From positions 1,550,001-1,614,000 of the forward strand of contig CP053175.1 in assembly GCA_014607495.2 (NCBI GenBank): DNA of 64,000 nucleotides. The letters are read 5' to 3'. Under the pieces are notes generated by a model that saw only the letters and a program-made list of their open reading frames with translations, ran no database searches and was not told where the DNA came from. Positions 32,392 through 43,122 of this stretch are shown here, piece after piece; positions within the stretch are counted from its first letter, which is position 1, and the number at the start of each line of letters is the position of its first letter. Origin of the DNA: Carposina sasakii (taxonomy: Eukaryota > Arthropoda > Insecta > Lepidoptera > Carposinidae). The position numbers and the translations under genes were made by a program.

Positions 32392-32740
32392 TTTTGTGGC
32401 CACCCTTAACGAAGGGTACGTACTCTATACATCAAATAAAGTAAGTTTATGCCAAAAAAAATGCTGGGATTTTTTTTTTCTTGAAATTTTTTTTTTAATT
32501 TCTTGATTGTGCGAAATTTATAGTGTCTAGTGTTTATGTTAGTTTTTTTATATACCGATATTAAATATTTTTCGTGAAAAAATCCCGCTACGCAGAAAAA
32601 CGCAGTCTATTTACTCAACTTTGGACCCTAATATTTTGGAAACCAGACACTTCCCAGGTATGCTTCCATGGAGAAAAATGATCGTGATGATGAGGAGATT
32701 CCGTAGTTTTCGGGAACGTTGACGACCAAAAATCATCCTG
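32392..32740 (+). mobile_element. MITE family M1 copy
   Basis: 349 bp, ends CAGGATGTTTTTTTG and CAAAAATCATCCTG, TA on both sides. Shorter than the other copies by one internal deletion (around 32595). Confidence 0.8.
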
Positions 32741-33029
32741 TATATGAGCCATAGATATCAAAAGAAACATGACACATTCATAGCAGCACTTAAAACGAAG
32801 TCAGCGGTACATGCATCTTCATTAGGTGCGCACTATTAATATAAACGCGTATCAGTGGAACAATTAATTACGCTAATAAACACGTCAACTGTCCACCCGT
32901 CCACCTGTCCACCTGTCCAGCGGTGGACGGAGGTGTTATATACGACGTCCTGCCTGGAGCAGGCGCGTTAGGCTACCTAATTTAGACCTAGGTAAGAGGT
33001 AGGTTGACATAGAAAATTTATCTATAATA

Positions 33030-33125
33030 TGACGGCCGATTGGTGTAGTAGATACTAGATAGTGACCCTGCACCATAAGTCCCGGATAGCGGCGTTTATT
33101 TCTGAGTCATGGACCAAAAAACACC
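33030..33125 (+). repeat. tSINE-1 copy, internally deleted
   Basis: GACGGCCGATTGGTGTAGTA, GTGACCCTGC, then a jump to TTCTGAGTCATGG. The B-box is lost. Confidence 0.6.
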
Positions 33126-33370
33126 TGTATAATGTACTATCAACTTTTATACAACATTTGTATTGTTTGTTTATAAAGCATAATTTCTGTTTTTAAAAAA
33201 GGTGATTTTGGCTTGAATTCGCTACTGCTTCTCAGCTAGGAGTACAACGGCACTTGGAAATATTTATGCTATAAAATAATCAATTCTATGTTTTTCCGAC
33301 GCCAAAGGTCATTCACAACTAAGATTCCTTTTAACATCTTCACATTTTCTTAAACTTTTACATTGAAAAT

Positions 33371-33427
33371 GGTCTACTGTATCTATTTATGGCTCCGAAA
33401 TTGACCCATAAATAGATACAGTAGACC
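33371..33427. repeat. perfect 22-bp hairpin
   Basis: Arm 33371-33392 (starts GGTCTACTGTATC) and arm 33406-33427 are exact inverted copies with a 13-nt loop. It could be a MITE core or a small-RNA hairpin. No transcription evidence here. Confidence 0.8.
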
Positions 33428-34160
33428 TATACTTGACGAATTATACATATTCTGAATTCCCACTCATCTATAAACATTTTTCCACGTCGGCACACTGCGT
33501 TTCTACTATATCTATCTGACCGTAAACACGCATTGAACCCTTATTAATTTTACGAATGTTCCTTCCTTATACTTATATTATTTAATAAAAATTTATTTTA
33601 CCTCGGAATACCTGGCACCCCATTATTATTGCACCAAGACCACGGCATACTGGTTTTTAGACTTACCTGAAACAAACAAAGCAATACATCAGAAATACAA
33701 TAACTAAAACTGATTATCATTACTCACTCCATTTCCAAAATAATTGTTTCAAATTTAATTTAATATTTAAATCTCCATTTGACATGACAATATAAAAACA
33801 TTCAAATCTCAACTCTATTACAAAGCACTGACTCCACACTAGTATAAAGGAGATGTCACACTGTCCGTTCAAACCGGAACTGATGACCGGACGGAGGAAT
33901 TCACTCTATGCCTTAACTTAAAATCTAAAATTAAGGCTAAGAATATAACTGCATCTCGTTCAAATATTTATCATTGTAAGATTTCGTGCGTGCTACCTAC
34001 ATTATATAGGTATACATAGGTACCTCTATGGGCCAAATTTTTAGGTAAAACTACTTATCTTGCAACATGAGAAATTTTCAAAGATATGTTTTTTACATTA
34101 AGTCGATCAAAATTCGTGATGTCCAGGTTCAATGTGGTAATTCCTGCGTCCGGTTACCTA
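33428..34160. other. unassigned intergenic sequence
   Basis: AT-rich, nothing recognised. Confidence 0.4.
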
Positions 34161-34167
34161 ACTACAC

Positions 34168-34567
34168 CATAGTAGAATGAGTGGGAAGTATGTTATCTTC
34201 ATACAAACGCACCGCGCGCGGCTTGTATGTGTGCGCCATAGTATCTATACGTCGCCGCACGCACACTCAAACAAAATCTCGACCCGTTTCTCCGCCAGTA
34301 GGGGCTAACACCGCACAAGGTTCGCGCGTCACTCACGACACGGTTTTTCGGCACCGATAAATAAACGAAAAAACGTGTGATAATCGCAGTAGAACTTATT
34401 GCTGTGTATTTGACACCACAAGTAAAAAATACAACTTCCCGGCCCTGGCCAATTTCTAGGCACTTAATATTTAGCTAAAAGTGACAACCCTGAGGCTGGC
34501 AAGTATGGTAGGTAATTATATCGCGGATTGGGCTGGAGATAGCCTACTTCCCACTCATTGTACTATG
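34168..34567. mobile_element. 400-bp inverted-repeat element with 7-bp duplication, class uncertain
   Basis: Left end CATAGTAGAATGAGTGGGAA and right end (other strand) CATAGTACAATGAGTGGGAA match at 19 of 20 bases and continue AGTA. The element is flanked by ACTACAC on both sides (34161-34167, 34568-34574). The interior is unusually GC-rich (CGCACCGCGCGCGGC, GTCGCCGCACGCACAC). A CATxxT-type end and a 7-8 bp duplication recall P-type transposons, but this is only a suggestion. Confidence 0.85.
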
Positions 34568-34873
34568 ACTACACGGCACGTTAAATCGGTTCGGCGACGG
34601 CGCCAAATGCAGCCGTGTGCACAGGCCCTTACCTCAACTTGACACCGCTTGGTACCGTCGCGTGTCCGATGCGATCTTTCTCCGTGTCGTAAGCTATCGA
34701 TTTTATTGTGTTCCATCAACATTTGTCGAATCACGCGAACAATGCTGTGTATTATGCGGCAATGTGGGCAAATATGATTGCGGTTTCATGACTTTGTTCT
34801 TTGTGCATTTGATTATAGATAAATAGACATGTACATCTATGATGTATGATGACAAATACATCTATAGAGATGT

Positions 34874-35035
34874 TTGTCGTGTGGTGTCGGCAGAGTAGAC
34901 CCCATCCTGCCTGTGGGTATTGGAAGAGGCGATTAAGTGTTTCCGGGAGGTGGGCAACAGCGCCTCCCATGTGGTGACCGCCTGCCCAGTGACTACGGGT
35001 AAATTCCCCCATTATGGCCGTAAAAGCAAGATAAA
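34874..35035 (+). mobile_element. R-SINE copy, decayed
   Basis: GTGTGGTGTCGGCAGAGTAG, GGCGATTAAGTGTTTCC, GGGAGGTGGGCA and later blocks remain, but there are several deletions and the RTE-like tail is lost. Confidence 0.65.
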
Positions 35036-35479
35036 ATAAATATCTAGAGTGGCCTTACATAACATGTATTTGCCGTTTTTTATAGATAATGGTATGGAGC
35101 CCATCGTGCGCGTGTTAACTCACACTTAGCCACACTTGAACTGCTAGTGATTGGTAAATATAGCGCCGCATAGTCTACATTATGTTCATATGCTTCAGTC
35201 ATTGACCGGCGCAATCTATGTCCTTTTTCTACGGCTATAAAAAGTATCTTCAAGTATATCCACTCAGGGACCGGAAGTCAACAGAAAACGGTCGCATTAT
35301 TACGAACAAACCTCTTTTTCCTTAATTCCGGCCGGACTGTTGCCGCATGTCACCGACAGGACGTGACGTCATATATTACTTGCATTTAAAGTGTATACCC
35401 TTCATAAATTTACGATCCCCATTTGCGACTATTTTGCAGATTTTTGAAAACTATTCTAGTATAGCTGATGATTCTATAT
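35036..35479. other. unassigned intergenic sequence
   Basis: Nothing recognised. Confidence 0.4.
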
Positions 35480-35625
35480 CCTGTGCTGATACGCGGCTTG
35501 GCTAGAATACATCAGCTGTCGACTAAGGAACTCTGGAGCGTCCTCTCAGGGAATGAGCTAGCAACTTGTTAGTGATCATGAACAAGTTGCAAATGTTCTA
35601 CCTAACGTGGCTGTGGGATCAATAC
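35480..35625 (+). repeat. Rep-C copy with deletions
   Basis: TGCTGATACGCGGCTTGGCTAG, then AGCTGTCGACTAAGG and GAGCTAGCAACTTGTTAG, then AACGTGGCTGTGGGATC. Confidence 0.6.
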
Positions 35626-35694
35626 AAACAACGCAAGCGGAGCCACCGCAAAGAACTAGTGGTAAAATGTAATCAATTTGTTTTAATTGCATAA

Positions 35695-37549
35695 CTAGTG
35701 GACGCCCGCGACTCCGTCCGCGTGGACTACAGAAAAAAAAATATCGAAATTATCCGCGATAAAAACATTTTCCCGGGATAAAAAGTAGCCTATATGTTAA
35801 GTGGGACCTGTCACATTATATTCCTGACAACTGCATCGAAATCGGTTCAGCCGTTTCTGAGATCAGCGTGCACAAACGCACAGATAAACCGACAAACAGA
35901 CAAAAATTCCAAAAATCATTGTATTGGGTACTATTGCGTTGATAAAGATCATCATCATCATTTACAGCCCTGAGAAGTCCACTGTTGGACATAGGCCTCC
36001 CCCAACAACCTCCACTCCGACCGGTCGGAAGCAGCCTGCATCCAACTGACGCCCGCAACCTTGGCCAGGTCATCCGTCCACCTCGCGGGTGGCCTTCCCA
36101 CGCTGCGCTTGCCGATACGTGGTATCCACTCTAGAACTTTCCGACTCCATCGGCCATCAGTTCTTCGAGCTATGTGCCCTGCCCATTGCCACTTCAGCTT
36201 GCTGGACCGTTGAGCTATGTCGGTGATCTTTGTACGTCTGCGGATCTCCTCATTTCTGATTCGATCACGCAGAGAGATCCCAAGCATAGCTCTCTCCATC
36301 GCTCGCTGTGCGATCCTGAGCTTTTTTATGAGGCACATAGTTAGAGACCACGTCTCGGCACCGTAGGTCATCACCGGCAGCACGCACTGGTTGAATACCT
36401 TCGTCTTTAAGGACTGGGGTACCTTGGACACAAATAAGCTTCGTAGTTTCCCGAACACTGCCCAGCCGAGTTGGATTCGCCGAGTTACCTCCTTCTCAAA
36501 GTTGGACTTACCTAGTTTGACCGTCTGTCCCAGGTAAACATACTCGTCAACAACTTCAAGCATCGAGCTCCCAACCAGTACAGGAGTGGGCGGCACATGA
36601 ACGTTCGACATGATCTTCGTCTTGTCCATGTTCGTCTTCAGGCCCACCTGTTGGGAGACTCGATTGAGGCCATCGAGCATTGTGCTTAGATCCTTCAGTG
36701 ATTCTGCTATGACCACGATGTCGTCTGCGAACCGAAGGTGAGTGATGTATTCGCCATTGATATTGATGCCGAGTCCTTTCCATTCGAGAAGCTTAAAGGC
36801 GTCTTCCACTGCATTGGTGAAGAGCTTCGGAGAAATAACATCTCCTTGTCTCACTCCCCTCTGCAAAGAAATCGGCTCAGTGCTCCGCTCCTGTGCTCGT
36901 ACCGACATGGAGGCGTTGCTGTATAAACTTCAGCACTTCGATATATCGATGGTCAATATGGCACCGCTGGAGAGACCGCAACACTGCCCATGTCTCGATC
37001 GAATCAAAGGCCTTCTCATAGTCCACGAACGCTAGGCATAGTGGCCGATTATACTCTTCCGTTTTTTGTATAATCTGCCGTAGCGTGTGGATATGGTCTA
37101 TGGTACTAAACCCTTTTCGGAAACCGGCTTGTTCGGGAGGCTGGAAGTCATCAAACCTGCGAGCAAGACGATTCGTGATTACCCTTGAAAAAAACTTGTA
37201 GACATGGCTCAGAAGCGAGATGGGTCTATAGTTCTTCAGCAAGGCTTTATCGCCTTTTTTAAAGAACAGCACCACCACACTTCTGTTCCATGCTTCCGGC
37301 GTTACGCCTTCGAGCAGGACGGAATCGAAGAGCCTTTGGAGGACCTTCAGTACCGGAGTTCCACCCGCTCTTAGAAGCTCTGATGTAATTCCATCGTCGC
37401 CCGGCGCTTTGTTGTTTTTGAGTTGTTTAAGGGCAGTCCTAATCTCGTACAGGCTGATATTTGATAAAGATATTCTATAATATTTTTTCTTATATATCAT
37501 CGATGTATAGACAGCGATCCGTTAAATTTTTATTATATGTATAGATAGA
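35695..37549 (-). mobile_element. Hel-b Helitron (333 bp) split by an RTE fragment
   Basis: On its own strand it starts TCTATCTATACATATAATAA after a T and ends CTAG at 35698-35695. The terminal hairpin is GCGGACGGAGTCGCGGGC. Without the RTE insertion and one copy of its duplication the element is 333 bp. Other copies of the family are at 43886, 48606, 57341 and 59935, all on the same strand. Confidence 0.88.
35949..37460 (-). pseudogene. RTE-clade retrotransposon, 5'-truncated, frameshifted RT
   Basis: 1512 bp inserted in the Helitron and bounded by the 10-bp duplication TTGATAAAGA (35939-35948 and 37461-37470). It ends in (ATG)n, with the tail at 35949. It encodes RT from before the NNKAPGDDG motif through SVVVLFFKKGD, RPISLL, FRKGFSTIDHI, the catalytic FVDYEKAFDS, then LRFADDIVV with the second catalytic pair, TYGAETWSLT and the C-terminal WAGHIARR segment. 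The endonuclease half is missing through 5' truncation. The two frames (37500-36877 and 36908-35958) overlap, so one small indel near 36880-36925 breaks the protein. Apart from this it is well preserved, suggesting a fairly young insertion. Confidence 0.93.
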
Positions 37550-38109
37550 TTACCAATGTAACATATCAACATTCACCATATATACCTTCACCTTCACCCA
37601 TTCCCATATTATTTTCATTATATTAATTCCCAAGTTATTTTTAAAAAGAAAATACACTTAAAATATATCATTTATATGGCCAGCACCACACTAGCCACAC
37701 AATAATACTACAGCTGAGAAAACAATTTCAACCTTAACAGAGCAAAAACAACGTCTAAAGTAGCACATCTTATAGACTACACAATATCCCAATGTCGAAG
37801 TCCCACGAATTTATATCGAGACTAAGCATAATTTAAGAATTTTCATAGACACTAGCGCCAAAGTCGAGGGACTTCATAAATGAAGCGTCCTAATGTTATT
37901 CTGCACGTAAAAAGTTAGGAATACGATTTGTCGTCTGCTGCGCACTTTGCGCCTTAATACAATGGTAATTAAGGTCATAATGGAGTATCGTGGATCTTGT
38001 TAAGAGCCCCGAACTCTATTGTCGACTAAATTGAATATTACGACAGGTTACTAATGTTTTCACAAGGAGCTTTTAAGGAAGGAATAGGTATGAAGATATT
38101 ACGAGGTAA
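37550..38109. other. unassigned intergenic sequence
   Basis: AT-rich, nothing recognised. Confidence 0.4.
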
Positions 38110-38312
38110 AAATATATATTCACACACTTCACAACACATTGACCAAGTCCCACACTAATATCCCTAAGGTCTTGTGTCGTGGGTACTAAGCAACGGTATA
38201 TCAAAACATAGATAAGTATAGAAACATCCATGACTCAGAAACAAACATCGATATTCATCATATTTTATCAATGTTTGCACCTACCGGGATTTGAACCCAG
38301 GATCTATGGCAT
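38110..38312 (-). mobile_element. tSINE-1 copy, head incomplete
   Basis: Minus strand: tail ATATATATTCACACAC, body CTAAGGTCTTGTGTCG, GTACTAAGCAACGGTATA, CATATTTTATCAATG and B-box complement GGGATTTGAACCC. The A-box part is missing. Confidence 0.75.
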
Positions 38313-38825
38313 AAAACAAAGCTATTTCCGCTGTCTGTCCCTATGTATACTTAGGTTTGGTCGCGCTCAATGTATGGTTTCTAGACCGAAAAACAGCCTG
38401 TATTCAATAATTATTAAGGACTCTAGACAATTACACTACACAGATAAGTATTGGCAGCAAATAATTGAATATCGGACGTTTTATTTAAGTCCAGTTCCGT
38501 AAACGCTGGGACAACGCGCCTGAAGACGATTGGATTTCGCCAAAACCGTTTAAGTACGATATTTGTGTTTATTTAGGAGATAGGTTTTTTTGGTGCGTGA
38601 GTAGGTATAGGATATAGGAAATGTTGGGATAGATGCAGGCAAGTACTACTATCACTCGCTTTCTTACTGGGATATTAATTCTGCGGTTTATATACGAGTA
38701 GGTATTGAAGACAGTTTAGTCAATAAAAATATTTCGAAGCTGTTTAGTTTTGTGAGAAAAACGCTTACATACTGCCAATTTAACGAGAGATAAAAGATAA
38801 CCTCTACATTAATTACGACGTATGT

Positions 38826-39005
38826 TTCTTACCACCCCATCCCACGGTGCGTGTCGGTGCGGGCTGATCCGCGTCCGCCTACATTTATCACCACGGATCC
38901 AGACGCACCGAAACGGACGCGTCTGCATTACCACGGACGCTCCGCTTACCACAGTCAGTGGTGCGGGCTAGTGCGCGTCCGTCCGCAATATCATGGACCC
39001 ACCTT
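38826..39005. mobile_element. GCGTCCGT-rich MITE, copy 2
   Basis: Diverged relative of 48233-48391 in the other orientation, with CCCACGGTGCGTG, ACCACGGACGCTCCG and GTGCGCGTCCGTCCG words. Ends are degenerate. Confidence 0.6.
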
Positions 39006-39284
39006 ACTTAATAGAGAAAAAAAATCAAGATTTTATAGTTACTCTTTATTATACGTATAGACAAAGCTCTTTTTTTGCCTGTAACGTTTTATAAATAGTA
39101 ATTTCGTTTAAGAAAATTCAATCCTCTTAATGTAAATAAACCGTCTGTCTGTTTACACATAGTCTGTTTATACAGACAATAAGTTCGAATCTAAACCTAA
39201 GCTTAATATTAGTCCTACCTGTCTCTTTATGTGTCAGTCAATTATGTCAAAAATGGCGTGGGACAAACCTGACTAATTTGTTTT

Positions 39285-39412
39285 CGCAGTTATGAGTTAT
39301 CATATCCGAGGGTCAGTGGAGGGTGTAGGGCCCGGTGGTGGGCGCACCCATAGTGAATGTTTGAACTTCCGAATTGTAACGCCTAATACAATTTCATTTA
39401 TAAAACCTGACT
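39285..39412 (+). repeat. Rep-E copy
   Basis: TCGCAGTTATGAGTTATCAT, GGTCAGTGGAGGGTGTAGG, GGTGGTGGGCGCACCCATAG, AATTGTAACGCCTAATACAA. The same sequence occurs at 42530-42690 (minus) and 42930-43010 (plus), with scraps at 18051 and 58185. Confidence 0.75.
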
Positions 39413-39702
39413 AATGTGACGGTCAGATAGACCATAATATTGTCTATGCGTACGTATAACGTACGTATAACGCGCGCGCTAGAAATAACGAAGCCATGTC
39501 TGCCAACCTCAGAAGAATAATCAAGTATTTTTTACCAACTGCCCTGAAGACAGTCACAGGGAGATAATAGGGGAAGACCCCTCTGGAATCAGAAAGAAGG
39601 GGAAGTTGGCTCATATTAACACTAGTGTACAGTACTCCACGCGAATAATATACTAATGTATTGAAGCAGTAACAAACAGGAGGTGTTCTTAGGTTAGTTT
39701 AT
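39413..39702. other. unassigned intergenic sequence
   Basis: Nothing recognised apart from a 10-bp tandem duplication (CGTACGTATAA) near 39450-39470. Confidence 0.4.
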
Positions 39703-39703
39703 C

Positions 39704-39852
39704 ACTAGCGGATGCCCGCGACTTTGTCCGCGTGAACTATATCTAATGTGTTCGAGAGTAATAAATATTTGGGACATCCAAATACTTAAATAAATCACTT
39801 TCTTCTTTTCACGTTTATCACGTTAGTTTACGTTTTTATTCATATAAAGAGT
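39704..39852 (-). mobile_element. Helitron 3' end with unrelated continuation
   Basis: CTAGCGGATGCCCGCGACTT and TGTCCGCGTGAACTATAT are the terminal part of a Lep1-type Helitron. The body beyond about 39760 no longer matches the others. Confidence 0.55.
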
Positions 39853-40180
39853 ATCAGAACGTGGACGTGTTCGTCCTTGGCGCAAAAACGCTTCGGGTTG
39901 CGGGCCTTGGGGCAACTCCCGTGCCCGGGCAAAATTCTCGGCGCGCGACAACGCGCCTGTAACTTAAAGCGGGCCACATGGGTCAGAGAGTCTGACCCAT
40001 TTGGGAAGGGAAAGATGCGGCTGGCCGGGGGAATGCGGGCCGACCAGGATGCACCCGGCCACTTGAGCTGCCACTGCCGCCGGCCAGTTCGCGAAAGAAG
40101 AGGAAGGATAAAAGGAAGGAAAGGAGTATCTAGTACAAAGATGAATGAAATGATCCCTCCGAATGAGATGGTCCTTTAAC
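39853..40180 (+). other. GC-rich segment of unknown origin
   Basis: About 330 bp clearly richer in G and C than the surroundings (CTCGGCGCGCGACAACGCGC, GGCCACTTGAGCTGCC). A frame of 100 codons from a TTG at 39877 has no family that I know. It contains a short palindrome (GGGTCAGAGAGTCTGACCC). Most likely the 3' part of a retrotransposon, but I cannot assign it. Confidence 0.4.
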
Positions 40181-40443
40181 AAAAGAGGTATGTTACGCGA
40201 AATGCTATGTAAATAAACCTATAGTCCACGACTCCGTCCGCTTGGAATGCAGAAAAAACATAATTCCAAAATTTTCCGACAAAAAAGAATCAGTGATAAA
40301 AAGTACCTATTTCCTTTCTCAGGCTCTTCAATTTAAATGAAAGCCTGAGTAAGCACAACGTCAACTTTTATCCCAGAAAAATATTTTTAACCCGGACAAT
40401 TTTGATAGTTTTTGATCTGATACCACGAGGAGTCGCAAGCGTT
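40181..40443. repeat. transposon debris: M2 scrap and Helitron body
   Basis: AACAAAAGAGGTATGTTACG and TATGTAAATAAACC at 40179-40215 are an M2 end. 40220-40345 has Helitron words (CACGACTCCGTCCGCTTGG, ATAAAAAGTACCTATTTCC). Confidence 0.5.
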
Positions 40444-40451
40444 TACTAGTC

Positions 40452-40645
40452 CAGCGGTTCCCGAAAGGTGGTCCGCGGAACCCTGGGGTTCCGTGAATGG
40501 GCCGCAAGGGTTCCGTAAAAAATATTATCACACGTTCCGTGACCAACGTTGTTCACGCGCACCGAAGTAGTTATCAAAGTAGGGTTCCGTTAGGAAAAGT
40601 ATAATCAATTAGGTTTCCTGCGCAAAATAAAATTGGGAACCCCTG
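40452..40645. mobile_element. hAT-type MITE with exact 8-bp duplication
   Basis: 194 bp, ends CAGCGGTTCCCGAAAGG and AATTGGGAACCCCTG, flanked by TACTAGTC at 40444-40451 and 40646-40653. Rich in GGTTCCGT words. Confidence 0.9.
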
Positions 40646-40653
40646 TACTAGTC

Positions 40654-41507
40654 TACTATATTGTTCATCACAGGTCCACGCTGTATGTGCTTCGTGAAGC
40701 ACACCTGAGGTATACACTGTATGGTTGAGAATTGTTTTAGTACGGTTACAATAATGATCCTAAACGTATTCCTTTTATTCTTACTTGTTATATAAAAGTG
40801 TTCTTTGTTTTCGCATTAGATAATTGGATTTCACACAGTTTTGTAAGCAAGTGTTGTTATAAATAGACCTTTTTATTATCAAGCGCAGATAAGAGAATTT
40901 CCGCTAGAAATAAAGGTTTTGTTTTCTTTTTGCCGTTTGGAAACAGAATCTTAAAAATGAGATGACATAGGTTACATTCTGTGTTTCATGCAGACAGAGT
41001 TGAGGGCAACAAATCTTCACCCGGTACCGTCAACAGAAATATCGAAATTATACTAAAATCAATATAGGTACCTAGAACCAATAGAAAATATATTTAAATT
41101 CAAACAAATTTCATTTGAATACTTAGGTGCCTATAATATGTATAAATTATTTACCCTTATCAGTGAACACTCTAAAACTGAATCATAAAGGAGATCCGCT
41201 ACGTTTCGAATAGCAGATGAAAATAATAATTGAAGCTCCTTTTTTGTTAGCAGGAAATGGCGTCCATTATAAAAATCCTTTACTTACTTAAAAATAAAAC
41301 TGTCTCAGCCATTATCCGGATAAAAATAGTTTCGCAAAGGTAAGCCTAAGGTTTCCCGACTTTTTCTTCAAAATGAATTTCAAATTAAATTTCTCGTCCG
41401 GTTATAAGAGCTTCAGTACAAAAGTTTTTGGCATTGTACGTGGAGGCATTAAACGTCTTCAGAGATTAAAATGGGATCACTCGTACCACTATATCAGAAT
41501 CATGCGT
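40654..41507. other. unassigned intergenic sequence
   Basis: AT-rich, no gene recognised. A Rep-C scrap may exist at 41180-41215. Confidence 0.4.
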
Positions 41508-41772
41508 ATGTCGTGGCCATATCGTTGAATTTATTTATATAATGAAATGGTCAAAATGCTCTTGACCATATCATGATAATGAATTAATCATTTCATGATA
41601 CTAAACATTTCATGATATATATGTCGTGGCCATATCGTTGAATTATTTATATCATGAAATGGTCAAAATGCCCTTGACCATATGATGATAATGAATTGAT
41701 CATTTCATGATACTAACCTAACCTAACCGACCATTTCATGAAATTACTATTAAAGTGATTTGGCCACGACAT
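41508..41772. mobile_element. inverted-end element with internal tandem duplication
   Basis: Ends ATGTCGTGGCCA (41508-41519) and TGGCCACGACAT (41761-41772). The left 113 bp (ATGTCGTGGCCATATCGTTG and on) are repeated from 41621. Inside are many copies of ATTTCATGAT in both directions, which would fold extensively. (CCTAA)3 occurs at 41714-41728. Confidence 0.8.
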
Positions 41773-42104
41773 ATACATAAATAGATATTGTATTGACCTA
41801 TAAAATACAATAAATAATTTATGTATGTATCTATGATTAAGTGGCTACAATGTGTGAGGTCTTAAATAGAGCTGTGAGATGCGGCATCCGGCCGTAAAAT
41901 AAATGACATCATCATTGGCAATGTGAGTTTCCAAAGAAACCATATTGCGACCATAGACCGACGCCATTAATAATGGTAAAGGACAGGATGATAATATTAA
42001 ATCAATGTTGTCAAATACGATTATGTAACATGTATGTATTTTTCGACAACATATTAATTTTGGCATATTAATTCTTCTATGCTGATCTGGGTGTGAAAAA
42101 ACAA

Positions 42105-42292
42105 CGTATAATACTACAGCTGCTTCTCTTCCCGGGCATGCTGTACAAATCAGTATAGGGACAAGAGGGTCTTGGTGTTTTGTGGGCGATGGGCTGACCA
42201 CCTGTCACTACAAACCGAACTTGTACGTGTCAACTATACCCTCAAAATCAGTCAGAAGTGGCACCATGTGGTTCTATCGGCCCTTAACATAT
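42105..42292 (+). repeat. Rep-B copy, 3' truncated
   Basis: CTGCTTCTCTTCCCGGGCAT to GGTTCTATCGGCCCTTA; the TACCCCGTAAGGG end is missing. Confidence 0.7.
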
Positions 42293-42529
42293 GTATGTTA
42301 ATTTTGGCTATTCGTGTAAACTACCATTTTTCTTAGGCTATGTCATCAACTAAAATAGGTTCAACAAGGTAACTTTGTTTACTGAAAGAACAATTCAGAG
42401 TTATTTTCAGAAAGCGTTCCGTGTCAATAGCTTTAGTTAACAGTTTTCAAAGGAAACCAGTAAGTAAACCTAAAAATTATTATCATCCTAAACATACTTA
42501 CTTAACTTTCTTTTGTAGTGTTTATAAAT

Positions 42530-43010
42530 AAACATCCTATTTTTTATAAATGAAATTGTATTAGGCGTTACAATTCGGAAGTTCAAACATTCACTATGGG
42601 TGCGCCCACCACCGGGCCCTACACCCTCCACTGACCCTCGGATCTGATAACTCATAATTGCGACAACAGGCACTTGCAGTAAACCACTAATTATTATGAA
42701 CCTCTTAAACCCAACCAACCAAACCAAAAAAGGTTGTGTTTTAGAGGTTCATAATAATTAGTGGTTTACTAATTTACTAATTTCTATAATCCTTAGGATG
42801 CCACGGTTGTTGGCGAAACATATGTAGATTATTTATCTACCAGTTTTTGATTTCGGAATAGTGCAATGTATCGTCTTGCATGCTAGGTGCTCGGGTCTGG
42901 TTTCTCGTGGCGATTGTAGTTAGTGCAAGTGCCTCTTGTCGCAGTTATGAGTTATCAGATCCGATCCACTGAGGGTGTAGGGCCCCGTGGTGGGCGCACC
43001 CATAGTAAAT
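42530..43010. repeat. two Rep-E copies in inverted orientation around a palindrome
   Basis: Minus-strand Rep-E at 42530-42690 and plus-strand Rep-E at 42915-43010. Between them a hairpin: CCACTAATTATTATGAACCT at about 42684-42703 is mirrored at about 42745-42766, around a CAACCAACCAAACC-like loop. Confidence 0.75.
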
Positions 43011-43059
43011 CCTATTTTTTGTTTTCCTTTCTTGCAAAATTTTATTTATACATACATAT

Positions 43060-43122
43060 ATATAAACACGGCTGTGTTCCCGAAATGGGGTAGCCAGAAC
43101 TGTAGGATCATAAAGGAGATCG
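43060..43122 (-). repeat. Rep-C 3' end fragment
   Basis: ACACGGCTGTGTTCCCGAAA, TGGGGTAGCCAGAACTG, GATCATAAAGGAGATC: the inverted 3' end of Rep-C. The following 43123-43870 holds nothing recognised. Confidence 0.65.

Noticed and set aside
41714..41728. Interstitial telomere (CCTAA)n
   Set aside because: Only three units inside a MITE-like element; chance or element sequence is more likely.
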